DNA of 64,000 nucleotides from JBEICQ01 sp040383885 (lineage in GTDB: Bacteria; Bacteroidota; Bacteroidia; UBA4408). Shown in pieces: positions 42,819 to 50,785 of the stretch. Below the pieces are notes generated by a model that saw only the letters and a list, made by a program, of their open reading frames with translations, had not been told where the DNA came from and searched no databases. Location of the stretch: contig JBEICQ010000001.1 of NCBI GenBank assembly GCA_040383885.1, forward strand, positions 1 to 64,000. The letters are read 5' to 3'. Numbering within the stretch: the first letter of the stretch is position 1; every line of letters begins with the position of its first letter. The translations under genes and the position numbers were made by a program.

Positions 42819-45038
42819 ATGGATGCGTTGATCAAATTTTACCCGCGAATCATCTGTTTTCTTTTTTTCATCTGCCCTACCTGTTCTGTCATACAGGGAG
42901 AAACAGCAGAAAAGTGGAAACTGCAAGATATTTTTTTAGGGCAGAAATTCAGCGTTCAGACGGGGTCTGCTTCAGTACCTTCAGTGAATCCTCAGAAATA
43001 CCTTTTCCTGCAGGAGGGTGATCAATTCCGGGGAATCCTTGCTGCTTCCTATCTTTCCGGGGAAATAACCGATACTGTGATTGATGGAAACACCATCCGA
43101 TGCAAGGATACCGCTGTTTCATTTTCTTCATTTATTGCTTCGCCAGATGAACGCCATTTTTTACTGCAAGGCAAGCTTTTCCCTATCTACCGCCATTCCT
43201 TCTCCGCCTTATATTACCTTGTTGAAAAAGGCAACAAATCCGCTGTTGATTTTGCATCAGGCAAAAGTATTTCCTCTGTTTCTTTTTCACCGGACTCAAA
43301 GAGAATCGCCTATGTATTTGAAAGGAACCTATATGTGTATGACATCGCTTCTAAAAAAACACATCCCCTTACCACTGACGGAAAGGAAAATAAGATCATT
43401 AACGGAGGAAGTGATTGGGTATATGAAGAGGAGTTTGGATTAACTGAAGCGTATTGCTGGAGCGCGGATGCAGGGCATGTGGCATTTTACCGATTTGATG
43501 AGTCAGCCGTGAAAGAATTCAGCTTTACTTCCTATAAAAATCAGCTTTATCCGACAGCAGTTACCTGGAAATATCCAAAGGCGGGAGAAGATAATTCCAA
43601 AGTAGAAATATGGGTCTACGACCTCGAAAAAAAATCTTCTTCTTGCGCCTTTAAAACAGGACAGGACATGGAGTATGTTCCGCACATACAATGGGCAGGA
43701 AAAAAGAATAAACTACTGATCCATGCCATGAACAGACTTCAGAACCGGATTGAATTTCAGTTATATGCTATATCGGACAAAAGCTGCAAGAATATATACA
43801 CCGAGTCTTCTCCGGAAAATTATATTGATGCACCCGGTACATGTATTTTCGACAGCAATGGCAAGCTCTATTTTCTATCTGAACACCAAGGCTGGAAACA
43901 TCTCTACAGCCTCCCTCAGGACGGCGGAAAACTACAGCAGCTTACCAAAGGCAACTGGGAAATTGATGCGATAATTGCTTATGATGCTGCTTCAGGGTAC
44001 ATCTATTTTAGAGCGAACAAAGACCATGTGCTTTCCCATCAGATTTACAGAACAGATTTAAACGGAAAAAAGATCCAAAAAATATTTGATTCAGAAGGAA
44101 CGCAATCTGTCGTTTTTAATGCCGACTTCACCCTGGCGATGCTTACCCATTCTTCGGCCAATAAGCCCCCGCAAAAAGTGCTGACCAATACTCAAACAGG
44201 AAAAAAAATACGGATGATCTCTTCTAACGACAGTGTTCTTGCCCGCTTAAACCGAGTGCCTTTCTCGCCTAAAAAATTTATTCGTATTCCCGCTTCGGCG
44301 GGTGATTCCATGAATGGATCGGTGATTTATCCCCAAAACTTCAATCCTTCTTTGAAATATCCTGCCATTATTCATATCTACGGTGGGCCTGGCCGTAATA
44401 TGGTGGTTGATCAATGGTCGAATAGCGAAATGCTTTGGCATCAATACATGAGCGCCAGGGGATACTTTATCTTTTCTTTCGATGGACATGGCACCCAGAT
44501 GAGAGGTAAGAAATTCAGAGCATCTACTTATGGTCAACTTGGTAATCTTGAGGCACAAGATATGCTGATGGCCTCCCGTTACCTCAAATCTCTCGGATAC
44601 ATCGACTCTCTGAAAATTGGTATTCAAGGATGGAGTTTTGGCGGATTTCTCAGTCTTCTGACGCTAGCCAAAGGCCCTTCTCATTTTGCTGCGGCTATTT
44701 CGGTTGCCCCTGTTACACATTGGAAGTACTATGACAATATCTATACCGAGAGATACATGGGTTTACCGGATAAAAACCCTCTCGGGTATAACCAAAACTC
44801 TCCGCTTGAATATGCTTCTTCCATCAAAGGAAAATTATTTCTTATTCATGGCACGGCAGACGACAATGTGCACTTTCAGAATTCGGTAGAAATGATTCGG
44901 CGATTACAGGAATCCGGAATCCCTTTTGATTTGATGATTTACCCTGATAAAAACCATGGCATCAGTGGTGGAAAAACCAGGCTGGATGTATATTCCAGGA
45001 TTTCTGAATGGTGGGATGATGTCTTTGGAATGGATTAG
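42819..45038 (+). CDS. DPP IV-like S9 prolyl peptidase, exported
   Basis: 739 residues from the ATG at 42819, which starts a signal peptide (hydrophobic core about 8-22); the frame is open upstream to 42726 but that start would bury it. The N-terminal beta-propeller (about 40-480) contains Trp-Val-Tyr-Glu-Glu-Glu-Phe-Gly, the Glu pair that holds the substrate N-terminus in DPP IV. The alpha/beta-hydrolase domain carries the nucleophile in Gly-Trp-Ser-Phe-Gly-Gly, the Asp in Thr-Ala-Asp-Asp-Asn-Val and the His in Lys-Asn-His-Gly-Ile. It should release X-Pro dipeptides from peptides in the periplasm. Its stop overlaps the convergent GldE-GldD gene by 4 nt. Confidence 0.93.
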   Translation: MDALIKFYPRIICFLFFICPTCSVIQGETAEKWKLQDIFLGQKFSVQTGSASVPSVNPQKYLFLQEGDQFRGILAASYLSGEITDTVIDGNTIRCKDTAVSFSSFIASPDERHFLLQGKLFPIYRHSFSALYYLVEKGNKSAVDFASGKSISSVSFSPDSKRIAYVFERNLYVYDIASKKTHPLTTDGKENKIINGGSDWVYEEEFGLTEAYCWSADAGHVAFYRFDESAVKEFSFTSYKNQLYPTAVTWKYPKAGEDNSKVEIWVYDLEKKSSSCAFKTGQDMEYVPHIQWAGKKNKLLIHAMNRLQNRIEFQLYAISDKSCKNIYTESSPENYIDAPGTCIFDSNGKLYFLSEHQGWKHLYSLPQDGGKLQQLTKGNWEIDAIIAYDAASGYIYFRANKDHVLSHQIYRTDLNGKKIQKIFDSEGTQSVVFNADFTLAMLTHSSANKPPQKVLTNTQTGKKIRMISSNDSVLARLNRVPFSPKKFIRIPASAGDSMNGSVIYPQNFNPSLKYPAIIHIYGGPGRNMVVDQWSNSEMLWHQYMSARGYFIFSFDGHGTQMRGKKFRASTYGQLGNLEAQDMLMASRYLKSLGYIDSLKIGIQGWSFGGFLSLLTLAKGPSHFAAAISVAPVTHWKYYDNIYTERYMGLPDKNPLGYNQNSPLEYASSIKGKLFLIHGTADDNVHFQNSVEMIRRLQESGIPFDLMIYPDKNHGISGGKTRLDVYSRISEWWDDVFGMD

Positions 45039-46930
45039 GAGTGCTTCCAATGAAACGAAAGAATAAGTCTTTCTATGTCCTTTCTGATAAACCGCGTGGC
45101 CGGTGCCAGCGAGTCGGTATTAACAGGCACATTGAAGTAAAGTGCGCCGCGCACAAAATGATGGACACTGTCTGTGAGATAAAACTGAGTGGAACTGGCA
45201 GCATCTCCGCCTAGCTCATACAAAAGACCAAACACCCTTTCCTCCTTTTTTTCAATTTTCAGTTCCTCAATGGAAGATGCTTTCACCGTGTGTTTATAAG
45301 CCAGGGTACGGGCATCCTCGATGTGTTTTGCGAGGTCGTTGCTCAGGGAAAAATAGCTGATGAACAAGGTAGCTTTCTGTTGATCAAATTGCAGGTTCAT
45401 CCAATACTTGCCTTCCTGTATTCCTTTGTATGCTTCTGGTCTTGCATAAACCGGATAATCAAAACCATAAGGATATTCAGCAGACAACCCGGTGTATTTT
45501 TTTTCGGGAAAATCAATTCTCATATACCCTCTGGGCTTGGGTGGAAATTCGGGCTGGCAGGAGCTTATCAACAAAGTAGCACAGAGGAGGAGAGCAAGTG
45601 GCAGGACAGGTTTGCTTTTTGATTCCTCCTCAATCATCAGTTTCACTCTTTTAATTCTTTTGCGATCAACTGACTCAACTAAAAATGCATAATTTTTAAA
45701 AGTAATTTTTTGGTTTTTTACAGGTATTGAGCCTGTAATCTCAAGGATAAAACCGGCTAGTGTATCGGCTTCTCCACGGTTTTTTTCAAACACCTCTCCA
45801 TCAATGTGAAGCACTTTGTAAAAATCATTAAGCATGATTCTGGCTTCAAAGATATAAGTATGGTCATCCAGCTTGCTGTACACCAATTCATCATCATCGA
45901 ACTCATCATTGATATCGCCAAGAATTTCTTCTATGATGTCTTCGAGTGTGACCAAACCGTTAGTTGCACCGTATTCATCCACCACAATTGCCATGTGCAT
46001 TTTCTGGTGCTGAAACTCTTTAAGCAAATCATCAATTTTTTTGTTCATTGGAACATAGTAGGGTTTTTGCATAAGGTTGTTCCATGCAAAATCGTCTTCT
46101 TTTTCCAGATGAGGGAGCAAATCTTTTGTGTAGATGATTCCCACAATGTGATCATCGTTTAGTTCATACACGGGTATTCTCGAGAACCCTGCTTCTACAA
46201 TAGATGAGAGGGCTTTTCTGAAAGGAAGATCTTTACTGATGGAAAACATCTGCAGCCTGGGGCGCATGATTTCTCTTGCCTCTGTGTTGCCGAATTCCAC
46301 AATTCCTTTCAGGATTTTTTGTTCTTCTTCCGGCGAGTGCTCATTGCTGGTTAATTCAAGTGCTGTTGAAAGATCATCAACAGAAAGCCGGGTTTTGGAA
46401 TCTTTAAAGTATCTGTCGAAAAGAGAGGTAGACCGGATGAGCAAATAACTGAAGGGACGAAAAAACCGCTCTGCAATATCCAACGGAAACACCAGTATCA
46501 GAGCGGCCCTTTTGGCGTGTCGACGGGTATATATTTTGGGGATGATTTCTCCAATTAGAAGAATGAGGAAAGTAACCAGGATTACCCTGAGCAGAAACTC
46601 AAGATCAGGAGAAAAGCCGTGAAAAATCTCTTTGGAAACGGACTCAGAAAGGATAATTACAAAAATATTGACCAGGTTGTGAAGAAGTACTACAGTAGCA
46701 ATCAATTTTTTCTGCTTACCCAAGAGCTCGATAATCTTGCGTGAGGCGTAGGATTCCGACTGGCTTAACTCATCAAGATCGGAAGGAGACAATGAAAAAA
46801 AAGAAACTTCTGCTGCTGCTACCAGGGCTGAAAGTGCAAGAAAAAAAACAATCCCGGGGATACTCATCCACAGCATGGGATTCCATTGAAGGAGAATAAA
46901 TGCAAAGATGCTACTGACCGGGTCGTCCAT
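45035..46930 (-). CDS. GldE-GldD fusion: CorC/CBS membrane protein joined to gliding lipoprotein
   Basis: 631 residues from the ATG at 46930 (a TTG at 46942 overlapping ssb is less likely). Residues about 1-431 are GldE-like: a DUF21 membrane domain (about four TM), two CBS domains (about 205-325) and a CorC-type C-terminal domain. Residues about 432-631 are GldD-like, beginning at an in-frame Met432 (45637) and continuing through a signal-peptide-like core to a lipobox Leu-Ile-Ser-Ser-Cys (Cys458), then Lys-Pro-Arg-Gly-Tyr-Met-Arg-Ile-Asp-Phe-Pro. In Flavobacterium johnsoniae these are two neighbouring genes needed for T9SS and gliding; here no stop codon separates them. The upstream ssb matches the known ssb-gldE-gldD order. 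One polypeptide cut at the lipobox, internal initiation at Met432, or a lost stop are all possible. Confidence 0.88.
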   Translation of the reverse strand: MDDPVSSIFAFILLQWNPMLWMSIPGIVFFLALSALVAAAEVSFFSLSPSDLDELSQSESYASRKIIELLGKQKKLIATVVLLHNLVNIFVIILSESVSKEIFHGFSPDLEFLLRVILVTFLILLIGEIIPKIYTRRHAKRAALILVFPLDIAERFFRPFSYLLIRSTSLFDRYFKDSKTRLSVDDLSTALELTSNEHSPEEEQKILKGIVEFGNTEAREIMRPRLQMFSISKDLPFRKALSSIVEAGFSRIPVYELNDDHIVGIIYTKDLLPHLEKEDDFAWNNLMQKPYYVPMNKKIDDLLKEFQHQKMHMAIVVDEYGATNGLVTLEDIIEEILGDINDEFDDDELVYSKLDDHTYIFEARIMLNDFYKVLHIDGEVFEKNRGEADTLAGFILEITGSIPVKNQKITFKNYAFLVESVDRKRIKRVKLMIEEESKSKPVLPLALLLCATLLISSCQPEFPPKPRGYMRIDFPEKKYTGLSAEYPYGFDYPVYARPEAYKGIQEGKYWMNLQFDQQKATLFISYFSLSNDLAKHIEDARTLAYKHTVKASSIEELKIEKKEERVFGLLYELGGDAASSTQFYLTDSVHHFVRGALYFNVPVNTDSLAPATRFIRKDIERLILSFHWKHS

Positions 46931-46938
46931 ATAAAATT

Positions 46939-47367
46939 TCAAAAGGGTAATCCGTCCATATCGGATAGATCGGCATGGGAACCCTGTTCTTCCTCTCCGG
47001 GAGTATGGGATTCATGACCCTGGTATTCTTTGCGGTTTCCCAGTATAAGCAAATTGTCTACAACCACCTCGGTCCTGTATTGCTTCACTTTGTTTTGGTC
47101 TTCCCAATTGCGGGTATGCAGTTTCCCTTCAAGGTACACTGTGGAACCTTTTTTGAGGTTCCGTTCGCAGTAATCTGCATGGTTTCTCCACGCTACCACA
47201 TTGTGCCATTCAGTTTGTTCTTTGCGGCTTCCGTCTTTGTCGCGGTATACTTCAGTGGTGGCAAGTGAAAACTTGGCAATGCGTATTCCCTGCTCAGTAG
47301 TTTTTACCTCTGGGTCGCGGCCAAGATTGCCAACTAGGATAACTTTGTTGATTCCGGTGGAGGCCAT
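46939..47367 (-). CDS. ssb: Single-stranded DNA-binding protein
   Basis: 142 residues. OB-fold (about 5-108) with Asn-Lys-Val-Ile-Leu-Val-Gly-Asn-Leu-Gly-Arg-Asp-Pro-Glu-Val at the start and Trp-His-Asn-Val-Val-Ala-Trp inside, then a short flexible linker and an acidic tip ending Asp-Gly-Leu-Pro-Phe, which recruits replication and repair proteins in the family. It binds and protects single-stranded DNA. The gldE-gldD gene starts 8 nt after its stop. It has its own promoter, whose -33 box lies in the 3' end of nadD. Confidence 0.96.
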   Translation of the reverse strand: MASTGINKVILVGNLGRDPEVKTTEQGIRIAKFSLATTEVYRDKDGSRKEQTEWHNVVAWRNHADYCERNLKKGSTVYLEGKLHTRNWEDQNKVKQYRTEVVVDNLLILGNRKEYQGHESHTPGEEEQGSHADLSDMDGLPF

Positions 47368-47386
47368 AACATAACAAGTTCATCAA

Positions 47387-47414
47387 CAAAGATAAGACAT
47401 TTAGCTTATCACAA
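47387..47414 (-). promoter_or_regulatory. Promoter of ssb
   Basis: Minus strand: TTG (complement of 47412-47414), 17-nt spacer, TATCTTTG (complement of 47387-47394), an exact TAnnTTTG. Predicted leader about 15 nt. The -33 box overlaps the last codons of nadD. Confidence 0.55.
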
Positions 47415-48020
47415 GGGGGGATTTTTAAGGCCTCTTTTGGATTTGTAAAAATTCATTTCATCCAGGTATTCAAATGCCTTGTGCGGCATGAAGTAGCGGA
47501 TGTTTCTTCCCTCGGCAATTGCTTTTCTGATAAAGGATGCGGAGATTTCAATGAGTGGTGCTTCCCTGCAAATGAGGATATTGGGATGCACAGGGAAAGA
47601 ATTGTATGTATCTGAAAACCCCGGCCGTGGATATATAAGCAGGCGGAAATGTTGAAGTATAAAATCGTGATTTTTCCATTTGTGAAATGATAGCAGGTTG
47701 TCAGATCCAAGGATAAGCGAGAACTGATGTCCGGGATATTTTTCACAAAGATAGACCAGGGTATGGCTGGTGTAGGAGGGCAAATCCAGCTTTGACTCCA
47801 CATCACAAGGTTTGATAAACGGAACATCTTCACAGGCTTTTTGCAAGAGCTGAAAGCGATGGTGGAAGGCCAATAGCTGAGATTGCGATTTAAAAGGGTT
47901 CTGTGGAGAAAGCACCATCCATACCTCATCCAGTTCAGTGAAACAAGCGAAATAATTGGCCAGCATCATGTGGCCATTGTGCACAGGATTGAATGATCCG
48001 AATAAAAGTCCTACCCGCAT
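47409..48020 (-). CDS. nadD: Nicotinate-nucleotide adenylyltransferase
   Basis: 203 residues. Makes nicotinate adenine dinucleotide from ATP and NaMN in NAD synthesis. It starts with the nucleotidyltransferase motif Gly-Ser-Phe-Asn-Pro-Val-His-Asn-Gly-His (about 8-17) and has Ile-Leu-Gly-Ser-Asp-Asn in the middle and Ile-Ser-Ala-Ser-Phe-Ile-Arg (the IS-x-x-x-IR motif) near 163-169. Length matches. Transcribed toward ssb with its own -7 element. Confidence 0.95.
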   Translation of the reverse strand: MRVGLLFGSFNPVHNGHMMLANYFACFTELDEVWMVLSPQNPFKSQSQLLAFHHRFQLLQKACEDVPFIKPCDVESKLDLPSYTSHTLVYLCEKYPGHQFSLILGSDNLLSFHKWKNHDFILQHFRLLIYPRPGFSDTYNSFPVHPNILICREAPLIEISASFIRKAIAEGRNIRYFMPHKAFEYLDEMNFYKSKRGLKNPPL

Positions 48021-48045
48021 GAGTTACAGTTGTATCGACATGTCT

Positions 48046-48053
48046 CAAAGATA
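48046..48053 (-). promoter_or_regulatory. -7 promoter element of nadD
   Basis: TATCTTTG on the minus strand, an exact TAnnTTTG, 25 nt before the ATG at 48020. No -33 TTG at the usual distance. It shares the 124-nt divergent gap with the promoter of the WecA/TagO-like gene. Confidence 0.5.
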
Positions 48054-48114
48054 ACAGCTATCCTACAGATTTTATAATTTCGTTAGATGGTAAAGTTTTG
48101 GGTCGGGCAAATGT

Positions 48115-48122
48115 TACATTTG
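48115..48122 (+). promoter_or_regulatory. -7 promoter element of the WecA/TagO-like gene
   Basis: TACATTTG, an exact TAnnTTTG, 22 nt before the ATG at 48145. A TTTG at 48097-48100 is only 14 nt upstream, closer than usual for a -33 box. Confidence 0.45.
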
Positions 48123-48144
48123 CATTTCTAAAAAAGAGCCTACT

Positions 48145-49197
48145 ATGGAAATGGCCTTTATTGCTTTTGTAATTGCTTTTTGTGTGGTTGTTTTTTTTAC
48201 ACCATCACTCATAAAGGTCTCCATCCTTAAACACTTGATGGACAAACCCGATGGGGAGCGGAAATTTCATGAAAGAGATATTCCTACCATTGGTGGCATC
48301 ATGATTTTTGCAGGCACCCTTTTTGCGTATTCCATCTGTTTTCCTTCCCCGTACATAGAAAAATTCAACTATGTGCTAGCTGCTGTTTTTATCACTTTTT
48401 TTGTAGGTATCAAGGATGATATCATCGGTACTGCGCCCCTGAAAAAATTGGGTGCAAACCTGCTTGTTGCATTTATCATGGTTTTTGTTGGCGGCATTAA
48501 AATCAAAGGTCTGCATGGTATTTTCGGAATGAATGAATCTTTTGGAGGATTTTCTGAAGCATTTTCTGTCTTTACCATTATTGTGGTGATGAATGCTTTT
48601 AATCTGGTCGATGGTGTTGACGGTCTTGCCGCTGGCCTTGGATTTATCTCCAGCATGGTATTCGGCTGCTGGTTTCTTTTTGCGGGCAATTCCGTAGAAA
48701 GCAGCTTATGTTTTTCGCTGGCCGGTGCCCTGCTCGGATTTTTGGGATATAATTACTCTCCGGCTCGCATTTTTATGGGCGACTCAGGTTCTCTTACCAT
48801 TGGTATTGTTATGGCTTTTTTAAGTATTCAGCTTGTTGAGTATGAAAAAAGTTACTACCTCACCACACCTCTCAATACCATTTCAAAACCTGCACTCGCT
48901 GTGGCCAGCCTGTTTTACCCCTTAACCGATACGCTGAGGGTTTTTATCCTCAGAGTGGCGCGGGGAAAATCCCCCCTTAGTGCTGACCGAAGTCACATTC
49001 ATCACAGGTTACTCGACCTGGGTTTTACCCACCGCGGCACCGTAAACATCATTTATCTTCTCACTTTTTGTTCCGTTTTTACCTGCTTTATCACCCGGTC
49101 ACTTACACCCGAGTTGTCCCTGTTCTGCACCATTGCCGTACCTTACCTTTTGCTTCAGATTCCCGCTCTGCTTAAGTCCAAACAATGTATCTGGTAA
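48145..49197 (+). CDS. WecA/TagO-like polyprenyl-phosphate sugar-1-phosphate transferase
   Basis: 350 residues, about ten TM segments. Family marks of the WecA/MraY group: Phe-His-Glu-Arg-Asp-Ile-Pro-Thr-Ile-Gly-Gly in the first loop, Asp-Asp-Ile-Ile-Gly, Asn-Leu-Val-Asp-Gly-Val-Asp-Gly-Leu-Ala, Phe-Met-Gly-Asp-Ser-Gly-Ser and His-Ile-His-His-Arg-Leu. The last motif and the overall pattern favour the WecA/TagO branch over MraY. It should move a HexNAc-1-phosphate (usually GlcNAc) from UDP-sugar to undecaprenyl phosphate, starting a surface polysaccharide. The donor sugar is not proven. It overlaps the Wzi/RemB-like gene by 13 nt. Confidence 0.92.
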   Translation: MEMAFIAFVIAFCVVVFFTPSLIKVSILKHLMDKPDGERKFHERDIPTIGGIMIFAGTLFAYSICFPSPYIEKFNYVLAAVFITFFVGIKDDIIGTAPLKKLGANLLVAFIMVFVGGIKIKGLHGIFGMNESFGGFSEAFSVFTIIVVMNAFNLVDGVDGLAAGLGFISSMVFGCWFLFAGNSVESSLCFSLAGALLGFLGYNYSPARIFMGDSGSLTIGIVMAFLSIQLVEYEKSYYLTTPLNTISKPALAVASLFYPLTDTLRVFILRVARGKSPLSADRSHIHHRLLDLGFTHRGTVNIIYLLTFCSVFTCFITRSLTPELSLFCTIAVPYLLLQIPALLKSKQCIW

Positions 49198-50732
49198 AGT
49201 GGTTTTTTGGAATACTCTTTCTGTTGCTGCCTGCCATCAGTGTGTGTGGTCAAGATACGCTTTTACCAATTACTTATAGCCACATTGATGATTGTGTAAT
49301 GCAGTATCCCAAAGGCTTTGCCCTGCCTGATAACCATGTGCGCCCTTCGGATTCTCTCCCCTCAAAATGGATGCTTTCTCATAAGCCTTTGCGCCTGTCA
49401 GGAAACAAGACACCGGAGAAATTACTGATAGACTTTTTTCCCGTGATGGAGATATGGGGAGGATATGATTCACAAACGAGTAAGTTAATCAAACAAGGAT
49501 TTATGGGTGCCGGCGTGAATCTTCTCTGGAAAAACAGTTTGCATTTTTTCGCATTTGCCGGTGCGGGTATGAGCGCTCAACCTGCATATATTGATAGCAT
49601 AACTTCTCTTTGGGGGATTATCCCGGGCACGGCCACTGCCAAACCAATTACAAACGGTACCTATCAGTTCAGGCACGCAAAAGTAAGTCTGGCTTATCGT
49701 TTACATAAATATGTGACAGCAGAATTAGGCTATGGTAAAAATCGCTTTGGAAACGGTATCAGAAGCTTGTATCTGGATGATGTTGCTTCACCCTATCCCT
49801 ATTTGCGCATCAACTCACACCTGGGAAAAATCCGCTACACCAACTTGTTTTGTAACTTTTATGATATCCGGGGAAGTCAAGGCCAGCGCGATAACTTTGT
49901 AAACAAGTATGCTGCCATGCATTACCTATCCTGGGACATCATCCCTTGGTTGCAATTCAATGCTTTTGAAGCCATTGTATTTCCAAACAGAAACCAAAAT
50001 GGAAGCGGACATTTCTTTGAACCCAACTACCTGAATCCAGTTATCTTCTTGCGACCGGTGGAGTATGCAGTGGGCTCTCCGGACAACTCACTTCTTGGTG
50101 GCGGATTGTCTGTTCGGCTTTTAAAACATTACAGAATCTATGCAAATGTGATCCTTGATGAATTCTTATTAAGCCGCATCCGGGAGCGTAAAGGATGGGT
50201 AGACAACAAGCAGGGCTTGCAGGCAGGCATTGTGGTTCAGCAGCCCATGAACATAAAGCATTTGCAGATACAGGCTGAAATCAATTGGGTAAGACCCTAT
50301 ACCTATTACCACAGGAACTCACTTCAGAATTTTGCCCACATGAACCAGCCGCTTGCACATGCCCTGGGGGCAAACTTTATAGAATATTTTGTGCGGGCAG
50401 ATTATTTTTTTTTCCGGAATATCCGCTTGCAGGCAAATCTGATGTATGCTAAAATTGGATATGATTCCCGTGGATTGAGTTACGGCCAGAATGTGTATCA
50501 GCCGATGCATTTGAGACCGAGTGAATTCGGCAATGTGGTAGGCCAGGGATTATTCACCCGGGTATTGCTGTTGAGTACCACCCTGAACTGGAACCCTGAT
50601 CAGCTTTCAGGCTTGAGTTTCTTTGCCTCCTTTATCTATCGTCAATCTGTCAATGTTGAATCACAGAACAAATCATTTATTCCTACACTTGGTATTCGTT
50701 CTCAGTTCATGCCTTTTAACAGATTCTTCTGA
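49185..50732 (+). CDS. Outer-membrane beta-barrel protein, Wzi/RemB-like
   Basis: 515 residues. A signal peptide (about 1-22, ending Val-Cys-Gly-Gln) is followed by a chain rich in aromatic-alternating strands with many Tyr/Phe/Trp, ending in Phe-Phe, as in outer-membrane barrels. Segments such as Ala-Glu-Leu-Gly-Tyr-Gly-Lys-Asn-Arg-Phe-Gly-Asn-Gly and Glu-Pro-Asn-Tyr-Leu-Asn-Pro-Val resemble the Wzi capsule-assembly family and the gliding-motility protein RemB of F. johnsoniae. The overlap with a WecA/TagO-like gene points to a surface-polysaccharide role. Recognition is by pattern, so the family call is moderate. Confidence 0.72.
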   Translation: MYLVKWFFGILFLLLPAISVCGQDTLLPITYSHIDDCVMQYPKGFALPDNHVRPSDSLPSKWMLSHKPLRLSGNKTPEKLLIDFFPVMEIWGGYDSQTSKLIKQGFMGAGVNLLWKNSLHFFAFAGAGMSAQPAYIDSITSLWGIIPGTATAKPITNGTYQFRHAKVSLAYRLHKYVTAELGYGKNRFGNGIRSLYLDDVASPYPYLRINSHLGKIRYTNLFCNFYDIRGSQGQRDNFVNKYAAMHYLSWDIIPWLQFNAFEAIVFPNRNQNGSGHFFEPNYLNPVIFLRPVEYAVGSPDNSLLGGGLSVRLLKHYRIYANVILDEFLLSRIRERKGWVDNKQGLQAGIVVQQPMNIKHLQIQAEINWVRPYTYYHRNSLQNFAHMNQPLAHALGANFIEYFVRADYFFFRNIRLQANLMYAKIGYDSRGLSYGQNVYQPMHLRPSEFGNVVGQGLFTRVLLLSTTLNWNPDQLSGLSFFASFIYRQSVNVESQNKSFIPTLGIRSQFMPFNRFF

Positions 50733-50785
50733 GCAATTGAGGGTCTTATATACCTGATATTTACTACTTTCGCAAGGAGTTTGCA

